Positions 14,462 through 22,562 of a DNA stretch of 44,881 nucleotides are shown here, in pieces; within the stretch, counting starts at the first letter, position 1, and each line of letters begins with the position of its first letter. The position numbers and the translations under genes were made by a program. Source of the DNA: Pseudomonadota bacterium. GTDB taxonomy: Bacteria > Pseudomonadota > Alphaproteobacteria > Caulobacterales > Caulobacteraceae. The notes under the pieces are model-generated. The model saw only the letters and a program-made list of their open reading frames with translations. It was not told where the DNA came from and searched no databases. Where the stretch lies: positions 1 to 44,881 of the forward strand of contig JAFAEC010000124.1 in NCBI GenBank assembly GCA_023424215.1, given 5' to 3'.

Positions 14462-14956
14462 ATGTCCTACGTCGCCCGCGACGATCGCCCCGCCGACAAG
14501 GCCGAACGCTACGCCGAGGTCGAGCAGGAAATCCTGGCGGTGCTGGACGGGGAGCCGGACCGGATCGCGCGCATGGCGACGGTCGCCTCGATGCTGGCCG
14601 ACGCCTTCCCGGCCTTCTTCTGGACCGGCTTCTACGTGGTCGATCCGGCCAAGGGGACCGAGCTCGTGGTCGGCCCCTACCAGGGCACGCTCGGCTGCCT
14701 GCGCATTCCGTTCGGCCGCGGGGTCTGCGGGGCGGCGGCGGCCACGCGGACGACCCAGGTGGTGGAGGACGTCGACGCCTTCCCCGGCCACATCGCCTGC
14801 GACAGTCGCTCGGCCAGCGAGATCGTCGTGCCGGTGTCCGACGCCGCCGGGAACCTCATCGCCGTCCTCGACGTCGACGCCACGGAGAAGGCCGCCTTCG
14901 ACGCGGTCGACGCGGAGGCGCTGGAGCGGCTGATGGGCAGGGTGTTCGCCGCCTGA
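14462..14956 (+). CDS. msrC: Free methionine-(R)-sulfoxide reductase (GAF-type fRMsr)
   Basis: A 164-aa single GAF-domain enzyme that reduces free methionine-R-sulfoxide in the cytoplasm. The three catalytic cysteines are Cys79 (TLGCLRIPFGRG), Cys89 (GVCGAAA) and Cys113 (HIACDSRSASEIVVP). Their spacing of 10 and 24 is identical to Cys84, Cys94 and Cys118 of the E. coli enzyme. FFWTGFYVVD and LDVDATEKAAFD are also typical. Length is normal. It may be co-transcribed with the SDR gene 37 nt downstream. The 265-nt gap before it, shared with the divergent Sel1 gene, has two TTAAC elements (14273-14292) but no promoter I can fix with confidence. Confidence 0.92.
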   Translation: MSYVARDDRPADKAERYAEVEQEILAVLDGEPDRIARMATVASMLADAFPAFFWTGFYVVDPAKGTELVVGPYQGTLGCLRIPFGRGVCGAAAATRTTQVVEDVDAFPGHIACDSRSASEIVVPVSDAAGNLIAVLDVDATEKAAFDAVDAEALERLMGRVFAA

Positions 14957-14993
14957 TCATCTGCTAAGCCGTCGCCCCATGGAGGAGGACGAG

Positions 14994-15671
14994 ATGTCGG
15001 AACGGGTGATCGCGGTGACGGGCGGGCATGGAGCGCTGGGACGCGCCGTGGTTCAGGCCGCTCTGGGCGACGGGCTGAAGGTCGCTGTCATCGACCACGC
15101 CGCCGGCCGTCCCGTGCCCGAAGGCGTGCTGGAGCTGGGCGGCGTCGACCTGACCGACCCCGCCGCCGCCGGGCGCGCCATCGAGGCCGTGGCGGCGCAT
15201 TTCGGCCGGCTGGACGCCCTGCTCAACGTCGCCGGCGGCTTTGTCTGGCAGACGGTCGAGGACGCCGACCCGGCGTGGGACCGCATGCATGCGCTGAACC
15301 TGAAGACCGCCCTGAACGCCAGCCGCGCCGCCCTGCCCTTCCTGAAGCGCTCGGACGAGGGGCGGATCGTCAACGTCGGGGCCAACGGCGGGCTGAAGGC
15401 GGCAGCCGGGATGGGGGCCTACGCCGCCTCCAAGGCGGGGGTCCACCGCCTGACCGAGAGCCTGGCCGAGGAGCTGAAGGCGACCTCCGTCACCGTCAAC
15501 GCCGTGCTTCCGTCGATCCTCGACACGGACCAGAACCGCCGCGACATGCCCGACGCCGATCCGTCGAAGTGGGTGCGCCCCGCCGACCTGGCCCGGGTCA
15601 TGCTGTTCCTGGCGTCGCCGGAAAGCCGCGCCATCACCGGCGCCCTGGTTCCGGTCATCGGCCGGGTCTGA
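14994..15671 (+). CDS. Short-chain dehydrogenase, dihydropteridine-reductase-like
   Basis: A 225-aa Rossmann enzyme with the nucleotide motif TGGHGALG (9-16), NVAGG (78-82) and the catalytic pair Tyr143/Lys147 in YAASK. The usual catalytic Ser 13 residues before Tyr is Ala130. This, together with GMGAYAASKAGVHRL and LPSILDTDQNRRDMPDADPS, closely recalls eukaryotic quinoid dihydropteridine reductase, which also lacks that Ser and has a similar LDT, NR, MP, AD pattern. The likely role is NADH-dependent reduction of a quinonoid pterin or a related quinone. The ATG at 14994 is chosen because GGAGGAGG (14981-14988) lies 5 nt upstream; an in-frame ATG at 14979 lacks a site. Its stop overlaps the next start (TGATG). 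Confidence 0.8.
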   Translation: MSERVIAVTGGHGALGRAVVQAALGDGLKVAVIDHAAGRPVPEGVLELGGVDLTDPAAAGRAIEAVAAHFGRLDALLNVAGGFVWQTVEDADPAWDRMHALNLKTALNASRAALPFLKRSDEGRIVNVGANGGLKAAAGMGAYAASKAGVHRLTESLAEELKATSVTVNAVLPSILDTDQNRRDMPDADPSKWVRPADLARVMLFLASPESRAITGALVPVIGRV

Positions 15672-16510
15672 TGCAACCCGCCCGTTCGGTCCTGTTCCTG
15701 CCGGCCAGCAATCCGCGGGCGATCGCCAAGGCTCGCGCCCTTCCCTGCGACGTCGCCATCCTCGACCTTGAGGACGCTGTCGCTCCCGAGGCGAAGGCCG
15801 AGGCCCGGGCCGCCGCCGTCGAGGCGGTCAAAGCCGGCGGTTTCGGGCCGCGCGCGGGCGTCCGGATCAACGGTCTGGACACGCCGTGGGGCGAGGCGGA
15901 TCTGGCCGCGCTGGGCGGAACCGGGGTCGGGCTGATCGTGGCTCCCAAGGTGGAGGACGCCGCGGCCGTGCGCGGGCTCGCCGGCATGCTGCCGGCCGGC
16001 GCCGCCATGTGGGCGATGATCGAGACGCCGGGCGCCCTGCTGGAGCTGCCGGCCATCGCGCGGGCCGCCTCGGGGGCGCCGCTGGAAGCGCTGATGCTCG
16101 GCGTGAACGACCTCGCCGTCGGCCTGGGGACGGGCCCCTCGGCGGACCGGGAGCCGCTGAAGCCATGGTTGGCCGCGACCGTCGCGGCGGCGCGGGCGCA
16201 CGGGCTACTGGCCATCGACGGCGTGTTCAACGACTTCGGCGACGTCGCGGGGCTGGCGGCCGAATGCGCCCAGGCCCGGGCGTACGGCTTCGACGGCAAG
16301 AGCCTGATCCATCCGTCGCAGATCGAGCCGGCCAACGCGGCCTTCTCGCCGACGCCGGAAGAGACGGCGCGGGCGCGGACGATCGTCGACGCCTTCGCGG
16401 CGCCCGAGGCGGCCGGCAAAGGCGCGATCCGGGTCGGGGACCGGATGGTCGAGCGGCTTCATCTCGCCGCAGCCGAGCGCCTGCTGGCCCGTCTCGACCC
16501 GGGCCGCTGA
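15671..16510 (+). CDS. HpcH/HpaI aldolase / citrate lyase beta-type protein (CoA ester lyase)
   Basis: A 279-aa TIM-barrel lyase of the CitE family. Typical sequence is SVLFLPASNPRAIAKA, the metal-site strand AILDLEDAV (35-43), RINGLDTPWG, APKVEDA, MIETPGALLEL with the conserved Glu, and MLGVNDLAVGLG. Stand-alone CitE-like proteins act on malyl-, citramalyl- or methylmalyl-CoA thioesters. The substrate here cannot be told. The ATG overlaps the stop of the SDR gene (TGATG), a sign of translational coupling. A gap of 65 nt to the KAS III-like gene contains a short hairpin (16543-16558). Length is that of the malyl-CoA lyase or CitE-like group without a citrate lyase complex. Confidence 0.85.
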   Translation: MQPARSVLFLPASNPRAIAKARALPCDVAILDLEDAVAPEAKAEARAAAVEAVKAGGFGPRAGVRINGLDTPWGEADLAALGGTGVGLIVAPKVEDAAAVRGLAGMLPAGAAMWAMIETPGALLELPAIARAASGAPLEALMLGVNDLAVGLGTGPSADREPLKPWLAATVAAARAHGLLAIDGVFNDFGDVAGLAAECAQARAYGFDGKSLIHPSQIEPANAAFSPTPEETARARTIVDAFAAPEAAGKGAIRVGDRMVERLHLAAAERLLARLDPGR

Positions 16511-16575
16511 GGGGCGTATCCAGTCCGTTCGGAAACAGAACGCGCCCCCGCCGGGGCGGGAGCCCTCGGACCCTC

Positions 16576-17718
16576 ATGACCCAAGCCGTCATCGCCGCCA
16601 CCGGCCTGTTCACGCCGGAGCAGTCGATCTCCAACGAGGAGCTGGTCGCGGCCTACAACGCCTTCGCCGACCGCTTCAACGCCGACCACGCCGGCGAGAT
16701 CGAACGGGGCGAGGTGGAGGCCCTGACCCACTCCTCGGCCGAGTTCATCGAGAAGGCCTCGGGCATCAAGCGGCGCTTCGTACTCGACAAGGCCGGCGTG
16801 CTCGACCCCGAGCGTATGCGGCCCCGTCTGCCCGAGCGCGGCAACGACGAGCTGTCGATCCTCGCCGAGATGGCGGTGAAGGCGGCCCGGCAGGCGCTGG
16901 AACGCTGGGGCAAGCCGGCCTCGGAGATCGGAGCGGTGATCTGCGCCGCCTCCAACATGCAGCGCCCCTACCCGGCCATGGCCATCGAGGTGCAGCAGGC
17001 GCTGGGCGTCGAGGGCTTCGCCTTCGACATGAACGTGGCCTGCTCCTCGGCCACCTTCGGACTGAAGACCGCCGCCGACTTCATCGCCTCGGGCTCGGTG
17101 AAGGCGGTGCTGATGGTCAATCCGGAGATCTGCTCGGCCCACCTGAACTTCCGCGACCGCGACAGTCACTTCATCTTCGGCGACGTGGCGACGGCGGTGA
17201 TCGTCGAAGCGGCGGATCAGGCTGTCGACGGCTGGGAGATTCTCGGCACGCGGTTGAAGACCGTCTTCTCGAACAACATCCGCAACAATTTCGGCTTCCT
17301 GAACAAGGCGGCCCTTCCGACCGGCGGGACCGAGCCGGTCGCCGCCACCGGGCTGACGGACAAGATGTTCGTCCAGCAGGGGCGGAAGGTGTTCAAGGAC
17401 GTGGTGCCGATGGTGGCGGAAATGATCGTCGACCACGCCCGCAGCCTGGGGCTCGACCCGGCGCAGCTGAAGCGGCTGTGGCTGCACCAGGCCAACATCA
17501 ACATGAACGAGCTGATCGGCCGCAAGGTGCTGGGCCGCGAGCCGACCCACGAGGAGAACGTCATCATTCTCGACGATTACGCCAACACCTCCTCGGCCGG
17601 CTCGATCATCGCCTTCCACCTGCACCAGGACGGCTTCGCTCCCGGCGAGACCGGGCTGATCTGCAGCTTCGGCGCCGGCTATTCGGCCGGCACCGTCTTC
17701 GTCCGGAAGCGCGCCTGA
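16576..17718 (+). CDS. Beta-ketoacyl-ACP synthase III-like enzyme
   Basis: A 380-aa thiolase-fold condensing enzyme. The full FabH-type triad is present: Cys156 (DMNVACSSATFG), His304 (LWLHQANINMN) and Asn337 (YANTSSAGS). It is about 60 residues longer than standard FabH (317 aa), with inserts in the N-terminal half (25-95), so it belongs to a long KAS III-like group and is probably not the housekeeping initiator of fatty acid synthesis. Substrate unknown. No clear Shine-Dalgarno before the ATG at 16576. It shares a TGATG overlap with the downstream NTF2-like gene and follows the CitE-like gene, which suggests a joint acyl-CoA or acyl-ACP pathway. Confidence 0.85.
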   Translation: MTQAVIAATGLFTPEQSISNEELVAAYNAFADRFNADHAGEIERGEVEALTHSSAEFIEKASGIKRRFVLDKAGVLDPERMRPRLPERGNDELSILAEMAVKAARQALERWGKPASEIGAVICAASNMQRPYPAMAIEVQQALGVEGFAFDMNVACSSATFGLKTAADFIASGSVKAVLMVNPEICSAHLNFRDRDSHFIFGDVATAVIVEAADQAVDGWEILGTRLKTVFSNNIRNNFGFLNKAALPTGGTEPVAATGLTDKMFVQQGRKVFKDVVPMVAEMIVDHARSLGLDPAQLKRLWLHQANINMNELIGRKVLGREPTHEENVIILDDYANTSSAGSIIAFHLHQDGFAPGETGLICSFGAGYSAGTVFVRKRA

Positions 17719-18149
17719 TGGTCGACCGGTCCGACATCGGGGCGGTGGTCGACGCCATGTACGCCTGCATCTCGGGCCCGGCCGGGCCGCGCGACTGGGC
17801 GACCCAGCGCGAGATCTTCCATCCCGACAGCCGCCAGGCGCGCACCTGGCTGGACGCCAACGGCCGGCCGGCGATGCTGGTCATGGGCCGCGACGCGTAC
17901 GAGGCGAACGTCACGCCCTTCTTTGAGACGACCGGCTTCTACGAGGTCGAGATCGAACGTCGCATCGACGTGTTCGGCAACATGGCCCACGTGTGGAGCG
18001 TCTACGAGGCGCGCAACGAACCGGCCGACCCCGAGCCGGAGCGGCGCGGGATCAATTCCATCCAGCTGTGCCGCGGTCCGGACGGCCTCTGGTCGATCCT
18101 GCACATGATCTGGGACAACGAGCGGCCCGGGCTGAGCGTCGGGGGCTGA
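17718..18149 (+). CDS. NTF2-like / SnoaL-type protein
   Basis: A 143-aa protein with the compact alpha+beta cone fold suggested by MYACISGPAGPRDWATQREIFHPDS at the start and by YEVEIERRIDVFGNMAHVWSVYE and GINSIQLCRGPDGLWSILHMIWDNE (given in parts) towards the end. Such proteins serve as small enzymes (isomerases, cyclases, dehydratases) or ligand binders. Its ATG overlaps the KAS III-like stop (TGATG), so it is translationally coupled and may act on that enzyme's product. It ends 25 nt before the convergent DCC gene. No signal peptide. Confidence 0.75.
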   Translation: MVDRSDIGAVVDAMYACISGPAGPRDWATQREIFHPDSRQARTWLDANGRPAMLVMGRDAYEANVTPFFETTGFYEVEIERRIDVFGNMAHVWSVYEARNEPADPEPERRGINSIQLCRGPDGLWSILHMIWDNERPGLSVGG

Positions 18150-18174
18150 ACGCAGCCGTCAGTCCGGCCCCTCC

Positions 18175-18603
18175 TCAGCCGAGGAACCGCGCGCGATCCG
18201 CAGCCGACGGAACCATGCACGCTTCGGTCCGTCCGAAGATGCGGTACCGGTTGCGGGCGACAAGATCGTAGGCGAGGTCCCGTGGCGCGCGCGGCGCGAA
18301 CTTCAGAATCGCCATCGGCCGCGTGGACGGAAGCGCCCCCAGCACCGTCAGCGCCGCGTCGGACTTGAAGAAGATCCGCCCGCCCAGGACCACGGCGTTG
18401 GTCTCCGGGACGTCGGGGTCGATACCGAAGCGCCCGGCCAGTTCCCTGCCCCGGACCGACTGGATCGGCACGAAGGTGAACCGTCGCGCCCGGTCACGGG
18501 CGATGACGAAGCGCACCCAGCGGGAACAGAAGACGCACGCGCCGTCGAACAGGATCAGTCCGTCGGGATCATCGGGGGCGGGCTTGGGCGACCAGCGGCT
18601 CAT
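18175..18603 (-). CDS. DCC-family (DUF393) thiol-disulfide protein
   Basis: A 142-aa protein whose N-terminus carries the name-giving pattern in LILFDGACVFCSRWVRF, with Cys23 and Cys26 in a CxxC arrangement (DxxCxxC). Further family sequence is FVPIQSVRGRELAGRFG and SDAALTVLGAL. DCC proteins are thought to be thioredoxin-like oxidoreductases. The ATG at 18601-18603 is the only sensible start. A gap of 42 nt separates it from the RidA-like gene upstream; both could belong to the transcript of the M28 peptidase. Function in vivo unknown. Confidence 0.85.
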   Translation of the reverse strand: MSRWSPKPAPDDPDGLILFDGACVFCSRWVRFVIARDRARRFTFVPIQSVRGRELAGRFGIDPDVPETNAVVLGGRIFFKSDAALTVLGALPSTRPMAILKFAPRAPRDLAYDLVARNRYRIFGRTEACMVPSAADRARFLG

Positions 18604-18645
18604 CGCGCCACGCTGCGCCGCAGGACTGCGATCGACAAGGCGGCG

Positions 18646-19035
18646 TTACGCCGCCGCCACGGCCTCGATCTCGACCAGCCAGGCCTCGTCGAAGATGCCG
18701 GTGACGATCACCGTCAGCGCGGTCTGGCGGCCGCCGAGCCGACGCAGCCGCACCTCGCGGTTCTCCAGGGCGTATTTCCGGTCGGACAGGAAGGTGGTCA
18801 CCTTGACGAGGTGGTCCAGCGTCATGCCGGCCGCGCGCAGCTGGGTTTCGAGATTGTCCCAGACCTGCTCGCACTGGCCGGTGAAGTCTGGCGCCAGCGA
18901 GCCGTCGGGAGCGACCGGGATCTGGCCCGAGAGGTAGAGCCAGCGGGTCGCGCCGGTCACCTCGGCGGCCTGGGCGTACTGGCCCTCCGCGGGCGGCGAG
19001 CCGTCGCCGGTCAACGGGCGGATGACGACGGCCAC
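18646..19035 (-). CDS. RidA/YjgF-like protein without the usual catalytic Arg
   Basis: A 129-aa member of the RidA (Rid7C/UK114) fold, seen in RWLYLSGQIPVAPDG, QCEQVWDNLETQLRAAGMTL, LVKVTTFLSD and the C-terminal WLVEIEAVAA. RidA proteins hydrolyse reactive imines or enamines and need an Arg in the PARS-type segment. Here the corresponding stretch reads GGRQTALTVIV, so the Arg position is Ala, and imine deaminase activity is doubtful. The start is a GTG at 19033-19035, 10 nt past the upstream M28 peptidase stop, so the two genes are probably co-transcribed. Confidence 0.85.
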   Translation of the reverse strand: MAVVIRPLTGDGSPPAEGQYAQAAEVTGATRWLYLSGQIPVAPDGSLAPDFTGQCEQVWDNLETQLRAAGMTLDHLVKVTTFLSDRKYALENREVRLRRLGGRQTALTVIVTGIFDEAWLVEIEAVAAA

Positions 19036-19045
19036 GCCTCGCGCC

Positions 19046-20668
19046 CTATTGCCGCGCCGCGTCGGAGCGGGCGCGGACGACGGCGAACTCCGAGCTCGGC
19101 TTCCAGCCGGGCCAGTCCTCGCTGTTGGCGAGGTCGAGCCCGAGCCGGTACAGCAGGGTCAGGTTCTCGACCGCCGAGGTCAGGTCCCAGTCGGCCGACC
19201 ATTCGTCGGACGGCTTGTGGTAGTCGGCGGCGAACTTAGCCCGCCACGCCGCCTCGCCGGCCGCGCGACCGCCTTCGACCCAGTCCCAGCCGTGCCAGGG
19301 CATGATCGCCGGGACGCCCATGCGGGCGAAGGGGAAGTGGTCGGAGCGGTAGTAGAAGCCCTGCTCGGGCATGCCGTCGTCGGAGACGTAGCGCCCCAGC
19401 GGCTCGGCCAGCGCCTGCAGCCGGTCCTCCAACTCGTTCTGCCCCTTGCCGAAGATGGGGATGTCGCGGGTCGGCCCCGACAGGGGCAGCATGTCGATGT
19501 TGATGTCGGCGACGGTGGTCTCGAGCGGATACACCGGGTCGGCGGCGTAGGCGTAGGCGCCCAGCAGGCCCATCTCCTCGGCGGCCATGTGGGCGAAGAC
19601 GATCGACCGCTCCGAACGCGGCGCCTGGCTAAGCTGGCGGGCCATCTCCAGTACGCCGATGGTCCCCGAGGCGTTGTCCCAGGCGCCGTTCCAGATGTTG
19701 TCGCCCTCGACGCCCGGATGCTGGGCGGCCCCGCCGACGTGGTCCCAGTGGGCGGAGTAGATGATCGTCTCGTTCGGCCGCTCGGTCCCGGGGATGCGGG
19801 CGAGCAGGTTGTGGGTGACCAGGGTCTCGACGGTCTCTGACGCATCGACGGAGAGGGACACGCCGTCGAGGGCCATGGCCTTGAACGAGCCGTCGGCGAC
19901 GTTCGGCAACTGGCTGACGTCAAGGCCGGCCGCCGTCGCCCACGCCAGGGCCGTGTCGTGACTGATCGCGCCGGAGAACTCGAGGTCGGCCGCGCCCGGC
20001 GTCATCGTTCGGGTACGGCTGTTGGCCCGCACCAGGCCCTGCCACTGGGGCGACCCCGCCGGCTGCTGGACGAGGGTCAGGACGCCGACCGCGCCGCGGC
20101 GGAAGGCCTCGTCGGCCTTGTAGGCGGCCGACTGGTAGTTGGTGGCGTAGGGCCCGTTGAACAGCTCGCCCTCGGGCTCGCCGGCCATGACGATGACCAC
20201 CTTGCCGCGCACGTCGAGGTCGCCGTAGTCGTCCCAGTTCCGCTCCGGCGCATAGATCCCGTGGCCGGCGAAGACCACGCCGGCGTTCTGGATCGAAGCC
20301 CGGCCGTCGTTGGTCGCCGCCCGGATCACGACCTCGGTTCCGACCGTCAGCGGATGCGCGGCGCCGTCCGGACCGGTCCAGCTCGCTGTGGCGCCCTCCA
20401 CGGGCGTGAAGCGCCTGAGCTCGACGCGCTGCAGCCACTGGCCGTCCGGGCCGCCGGGCTGGAGACCCATGGCCTCGTACTGCCCCTGCAGCCACTCGAG
20501 GGTCATCCGCTCGCCCTCGGTCCCGGGATAGCGTCCCTGGAATTCGTCGGCGCTGATGGTGCGGATATCGTTGCTGATCCGCTCCGCCGAGAAGTCCTGC
20601 GCCGATGCGGCGCCGGCGGCCAGAAGCACGGCGGCGAGGGCGACGCCGCCCGCGAGCTTGCGAAACAT
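19046..20668 (-). CDS. Secreted M28-family aminopeptidase with PA domain
   Basis: A 540-aa exported zinc peptidase. A signal peptide (about 1-24, ending ASAQ) precedes a PA-type lid (about 130-260) inserted in the M28 fold. Metal-site motifs are IYSAHWDHVG (His and Asp), WNGAWDNASG (bridging Asp), MAAEEMGLLG (catalytic Glu pair), INIDML and FYYRSDHFPF (His). The start at 20666-20668 is chosen because GGAG lies 6 nt upstream and it begins the signal peptide; an ATG 12 nt earlier is possible. It is a tandem paralogue of the next gene upstream and ends with the same SEF-containing tail. Probably digests peptides in the periplasm. Confidence 0.9.
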   Translation of the reverse strand: MFRKLAGGVALAAVLLAAGAASAQDFSAERISNDIRTISADEFQGRYPGTEGERMTLEWLQGQYEAMGLQPGGPDGQWLQRVELRRFTPVEGATASWTGPDGAAHPLTVGTEVVIRAATNDGRASIQNAGVVFAGHGIYAPERNWDDYGDLDVRGKVVIVMAGEPEGELFNGPYATNYQSAAYKADEAFRRGAVGVLTLVQQPAGSPQWQGLVRANSRTRTMTPGAADLEFSGAISHDTALAWATAAGLDVSQLPNVADGSFKAMALDGVSLSVDASETVETLVTHNLLARIPGTERPNETIIYSAHWDHVGGAAQHPGVEGDNIWNGAWDNASGTIGVLEMARQLSQAPRSERSIVFAHMAAEEMGLLGAYAYAADPVYPLETTVADINIDMLPLSGPTRDIPIFGKGQNELEDRLQALAEPLGRYVSDDGMPEQGFYYRSDHFPFARMGVPAIMPWHGWDWVEGGRAAGEAAWRAKFAADYHKPSDEWSADWDLTSAVENLTLLYRLGLDLANSEDWPGWKPSSEFAVVRARSDAARQ

Positions 20669-20704
20669 GAAGGACTCCATCCCCGGAACGAGGAGGGCAC
20701 TCTA

Positions 20705-20726
20705 GGGCGGCCCCGCGGGACCGCCC
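20705..20726 (-). terminator. Hairpin between the two M28 genes
   Basis: GGGCGG (20705-20710) pairs with CCGCCC (20721-20726) and encloses the palindrome CCCGCGGG, giving a very stable stem-loop after the stop of the upstream M28 gene. There is no T-run. It may terminate or attenuate read-through into the second M28 gene. Confidence 0.4.
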
Positions 20727-20752
20727 GTTAAGTTTTCGTCATCTGCCGCAGG

Positions 20753-22411
20753 TCAGCGCCGCGCGCTGGCGCTGGCGGCGCGGGCCGGACCGAACTCCGA
20801 GCCCGGCTTCCAGCCCGGCCAGGCGCGGCTGTTGGCGAGCTCCAGACCGAGGCCGTAGATCAGCGCCAGATCCTCGGCCTGCCCACGCAGGTCCCACTCG
20901 GGCGACCATTCGTCGTCGGCCTGGTGATAGCGACGGGCGGTGTACTCGTCGCGGGCGGCGTTGCGCGGCGCGACGGGTTCGTCGAGGAACTCGCCGCCGC
21001 CGTCGACATAGGCCATCGGCACGCCGCGCTTGGCGAGCGGGAAGTGGTCAGACCGGAAGTAGCTGCCCGCGGCCGGATTGGCGTCCGGCCGGATGGTGCG
21101 ACCTTGGGCCTCGGCTGCGGCCTGCACCCGCTCGTCCAGCTCCGACTGGCCGTAGCCAATGACGTCGACGTTGGCGACGCGGCCGTAGACGTTCATCGCG
21201 TCGATGTTGAAGCCGGCCACCGTGGTCTCCAGCGGCCAGACCGGATTGGCGGCGTAGTATTCCGAGCCCAGCAGGCCGCTTTCCTCGGCGGTGAAGCTGA
21301 TCATCACGATGGAGCGCTCCGGCCGGGGGCCCTGGCCGAAGGCGCGGGCCAGCTCCAGCAGGCCGGCGGTGCCGGTGGCGTTGTCGACGGCGCCGTTGAA
21401 GATGGCGTCCCCGTCGGCGTCGGGCTCGCCGACGCCGATGTGATCCCAGTGGGCGGTGTAGAGGATGGTCTCGTCCGGGTGCGTCGTCCCCGGCAGGCGG
21501 GCGATCACGTTGCGGGTGGTCACCTGCTGGGTGGCCACGTCGAACGAGCCGCTGAAGGTCGCGCCCGGCAGTTCGACGGGGCGGAAGTCGCGGCGACGGG
21601 CCGAGGTCTTGAGCGCCTCGAAATCGAGCCCCGCGCGGCGGAACAGGTCCACCGCCACGTCGCGCTGGATCCACGCCTCCATCGGCGCCCGCTCGGCGGC
21701 GGCGTTCTGACGGACGATGTCGAATTGCGGACCGGTCCAGCTGTTCTGCACCGTGGCCCACCCGTAGGACGCAGGGTCGTTCTCGTGAACGATGATCGCG
21801 CCGGCCGCGCCCTGCCGCGCCGCCTCCTCGTACTTGTAGGTCCAGCGGCCGTAGTAGGTCATGGCCCGGCCATTGAAGGTGTTCAGCGACGGATCCTCGA
21901 AGTCGGCGTCGTTGACCAGCACGACGATGACCTTGCCGCGCACGTCGACATCCTTGAAGTCGTCCCACTGGCGCTCGGGGGCGTCGATGCCGTAGCCGAC
22001 GAAGACCAGAGGCTTGTCGCGCAGGTCGACCTCGGAGCCCGGCAGGCGGGTGGAGATGACGATCTCCCGACCCTGGTTCAGCGGGATGGCCTGGCCGTCC
22101 ACCTCCAGCCGCGCCTCGACGTCGGAGGCCGAAAAGCGGTTCAGCGTCACGTCCTGGGTCCATGAGCCGTTCGGACCGCCGGGCTGGAAGCCCGCGGCGG
22201 CGTACTGCTCGCTCAGATAGCGCACCACCATGTCTTCCGCCGGGGTGGCGATGCCGCGACCCTGGAAGCTGTCGTCGGACAGCACACGGGCGTGCTCGGA
22301 CAGCCGGGCCGGATCGAAGAGGGCGGCGTTGCCGCCGGATGTCGGCGTCGTGGCGCAAGCGGCGAGCAGGAAGCCGGCCGCGAGCGCGGCGGCGGAAGCG
22401 AACGGACGCAT
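20753..22411 (-). CDS. M28-family aminopeptidase, lipoprotein
   Basis: A 552-aa paralogue of the neighbouring peptidase. The N-terminus is a lipoprotein signal with lipobox LLAACATT (Cys about 19), so it is membrane-anchored rather than free. The PA domain (about 120-280) and the M28 zinc motifs are intact: LYTAHWDHIGVG, NGAVDNATGTAG, SFTAEESGLLGSEYY, FNIDAMN and YFRSDHFPLAK. The ATG at 22409-22411 starts the lipoprotein signal; an upstream extension to 22537 lacks coding character and runs through the terminator of petC. Together with the downstream paralogue it forms a tandem duplication with the products placed differently in the envelope. Confidence 0.9.
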   Translation of the reverse strand: MRPFASAAALAAGFLLAACATTPTSGGNAALFDPARLSEHARVLSDDSFQGRGIATPAEDMVVRYLSEQYAAAGFQPGGPNGSWTQDVTLNRFSASDVEARLEVDGQAIPLNQGREIVISTRLPGSEVDLRDKPLVFVGYGIDAPERQWDDFKDVDVRGKVIVVLVNDADFEDPSLNTFNGRAMTYYGRWTYKYEEAARQGAAGAIIVHENDPASYGWATVQNSWTGPQFDIVRQNAAAERAPMEAWIQRDVAVDLFRRAGLDFEALKTSARRRDFRPVELPGATFSGSFDVATQQVTTRNVIARLPGTTHPDETILYTAHWDHIGVGEPDADGDAIFNGAVDNATGTAGLLELARAFGQGPRPERSIVMISFTAEESGLLGSEYYAANPVWPLETTVAGFNIDAMNVYGRVANVDVIGYGQSELDERVQAAAEAQGRTIRPDANPAAGSYFRSDHFPLAKRGVPMAYVDGGGEFLDEPVAPRNAARDEYTARRYHQADDEWSPEWDLRGQAEDLALIYGLGLELANSRAWPGWKPGSEFGPARAASASARR

Positions 22412-22500
22412 GGACAGGTCACCCTCAGCCTTTGAACAGGGGCCGGACCCTAGGGCGCCCATCGGGGGCTGTCGATGCGCCCCGCCTGCGGCGGAGGCCA

Positions 22501-22533
22501 ACGAAAACCCGCCGGAGCGATACTCCGGCGGGT
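22501..22533 (-). terminator. Rho-independent terminator of the petABC operon
   Basis: Perfect 11-bp inverted repeat: ACCCGCCGGAG (22507-22517) and CTCCGGCGGGT (22523-22533), with loop CGATA. Read on the minus strand, the stem is followed by TTTTCGT. It lies 30 nt after the petC stop and is the best intrinsic terminator in the window. Confidence 0.85.
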
Positions 22534-22562
22534 CCATCGTCTCGTCGGCTGGCGGTTCGGCC

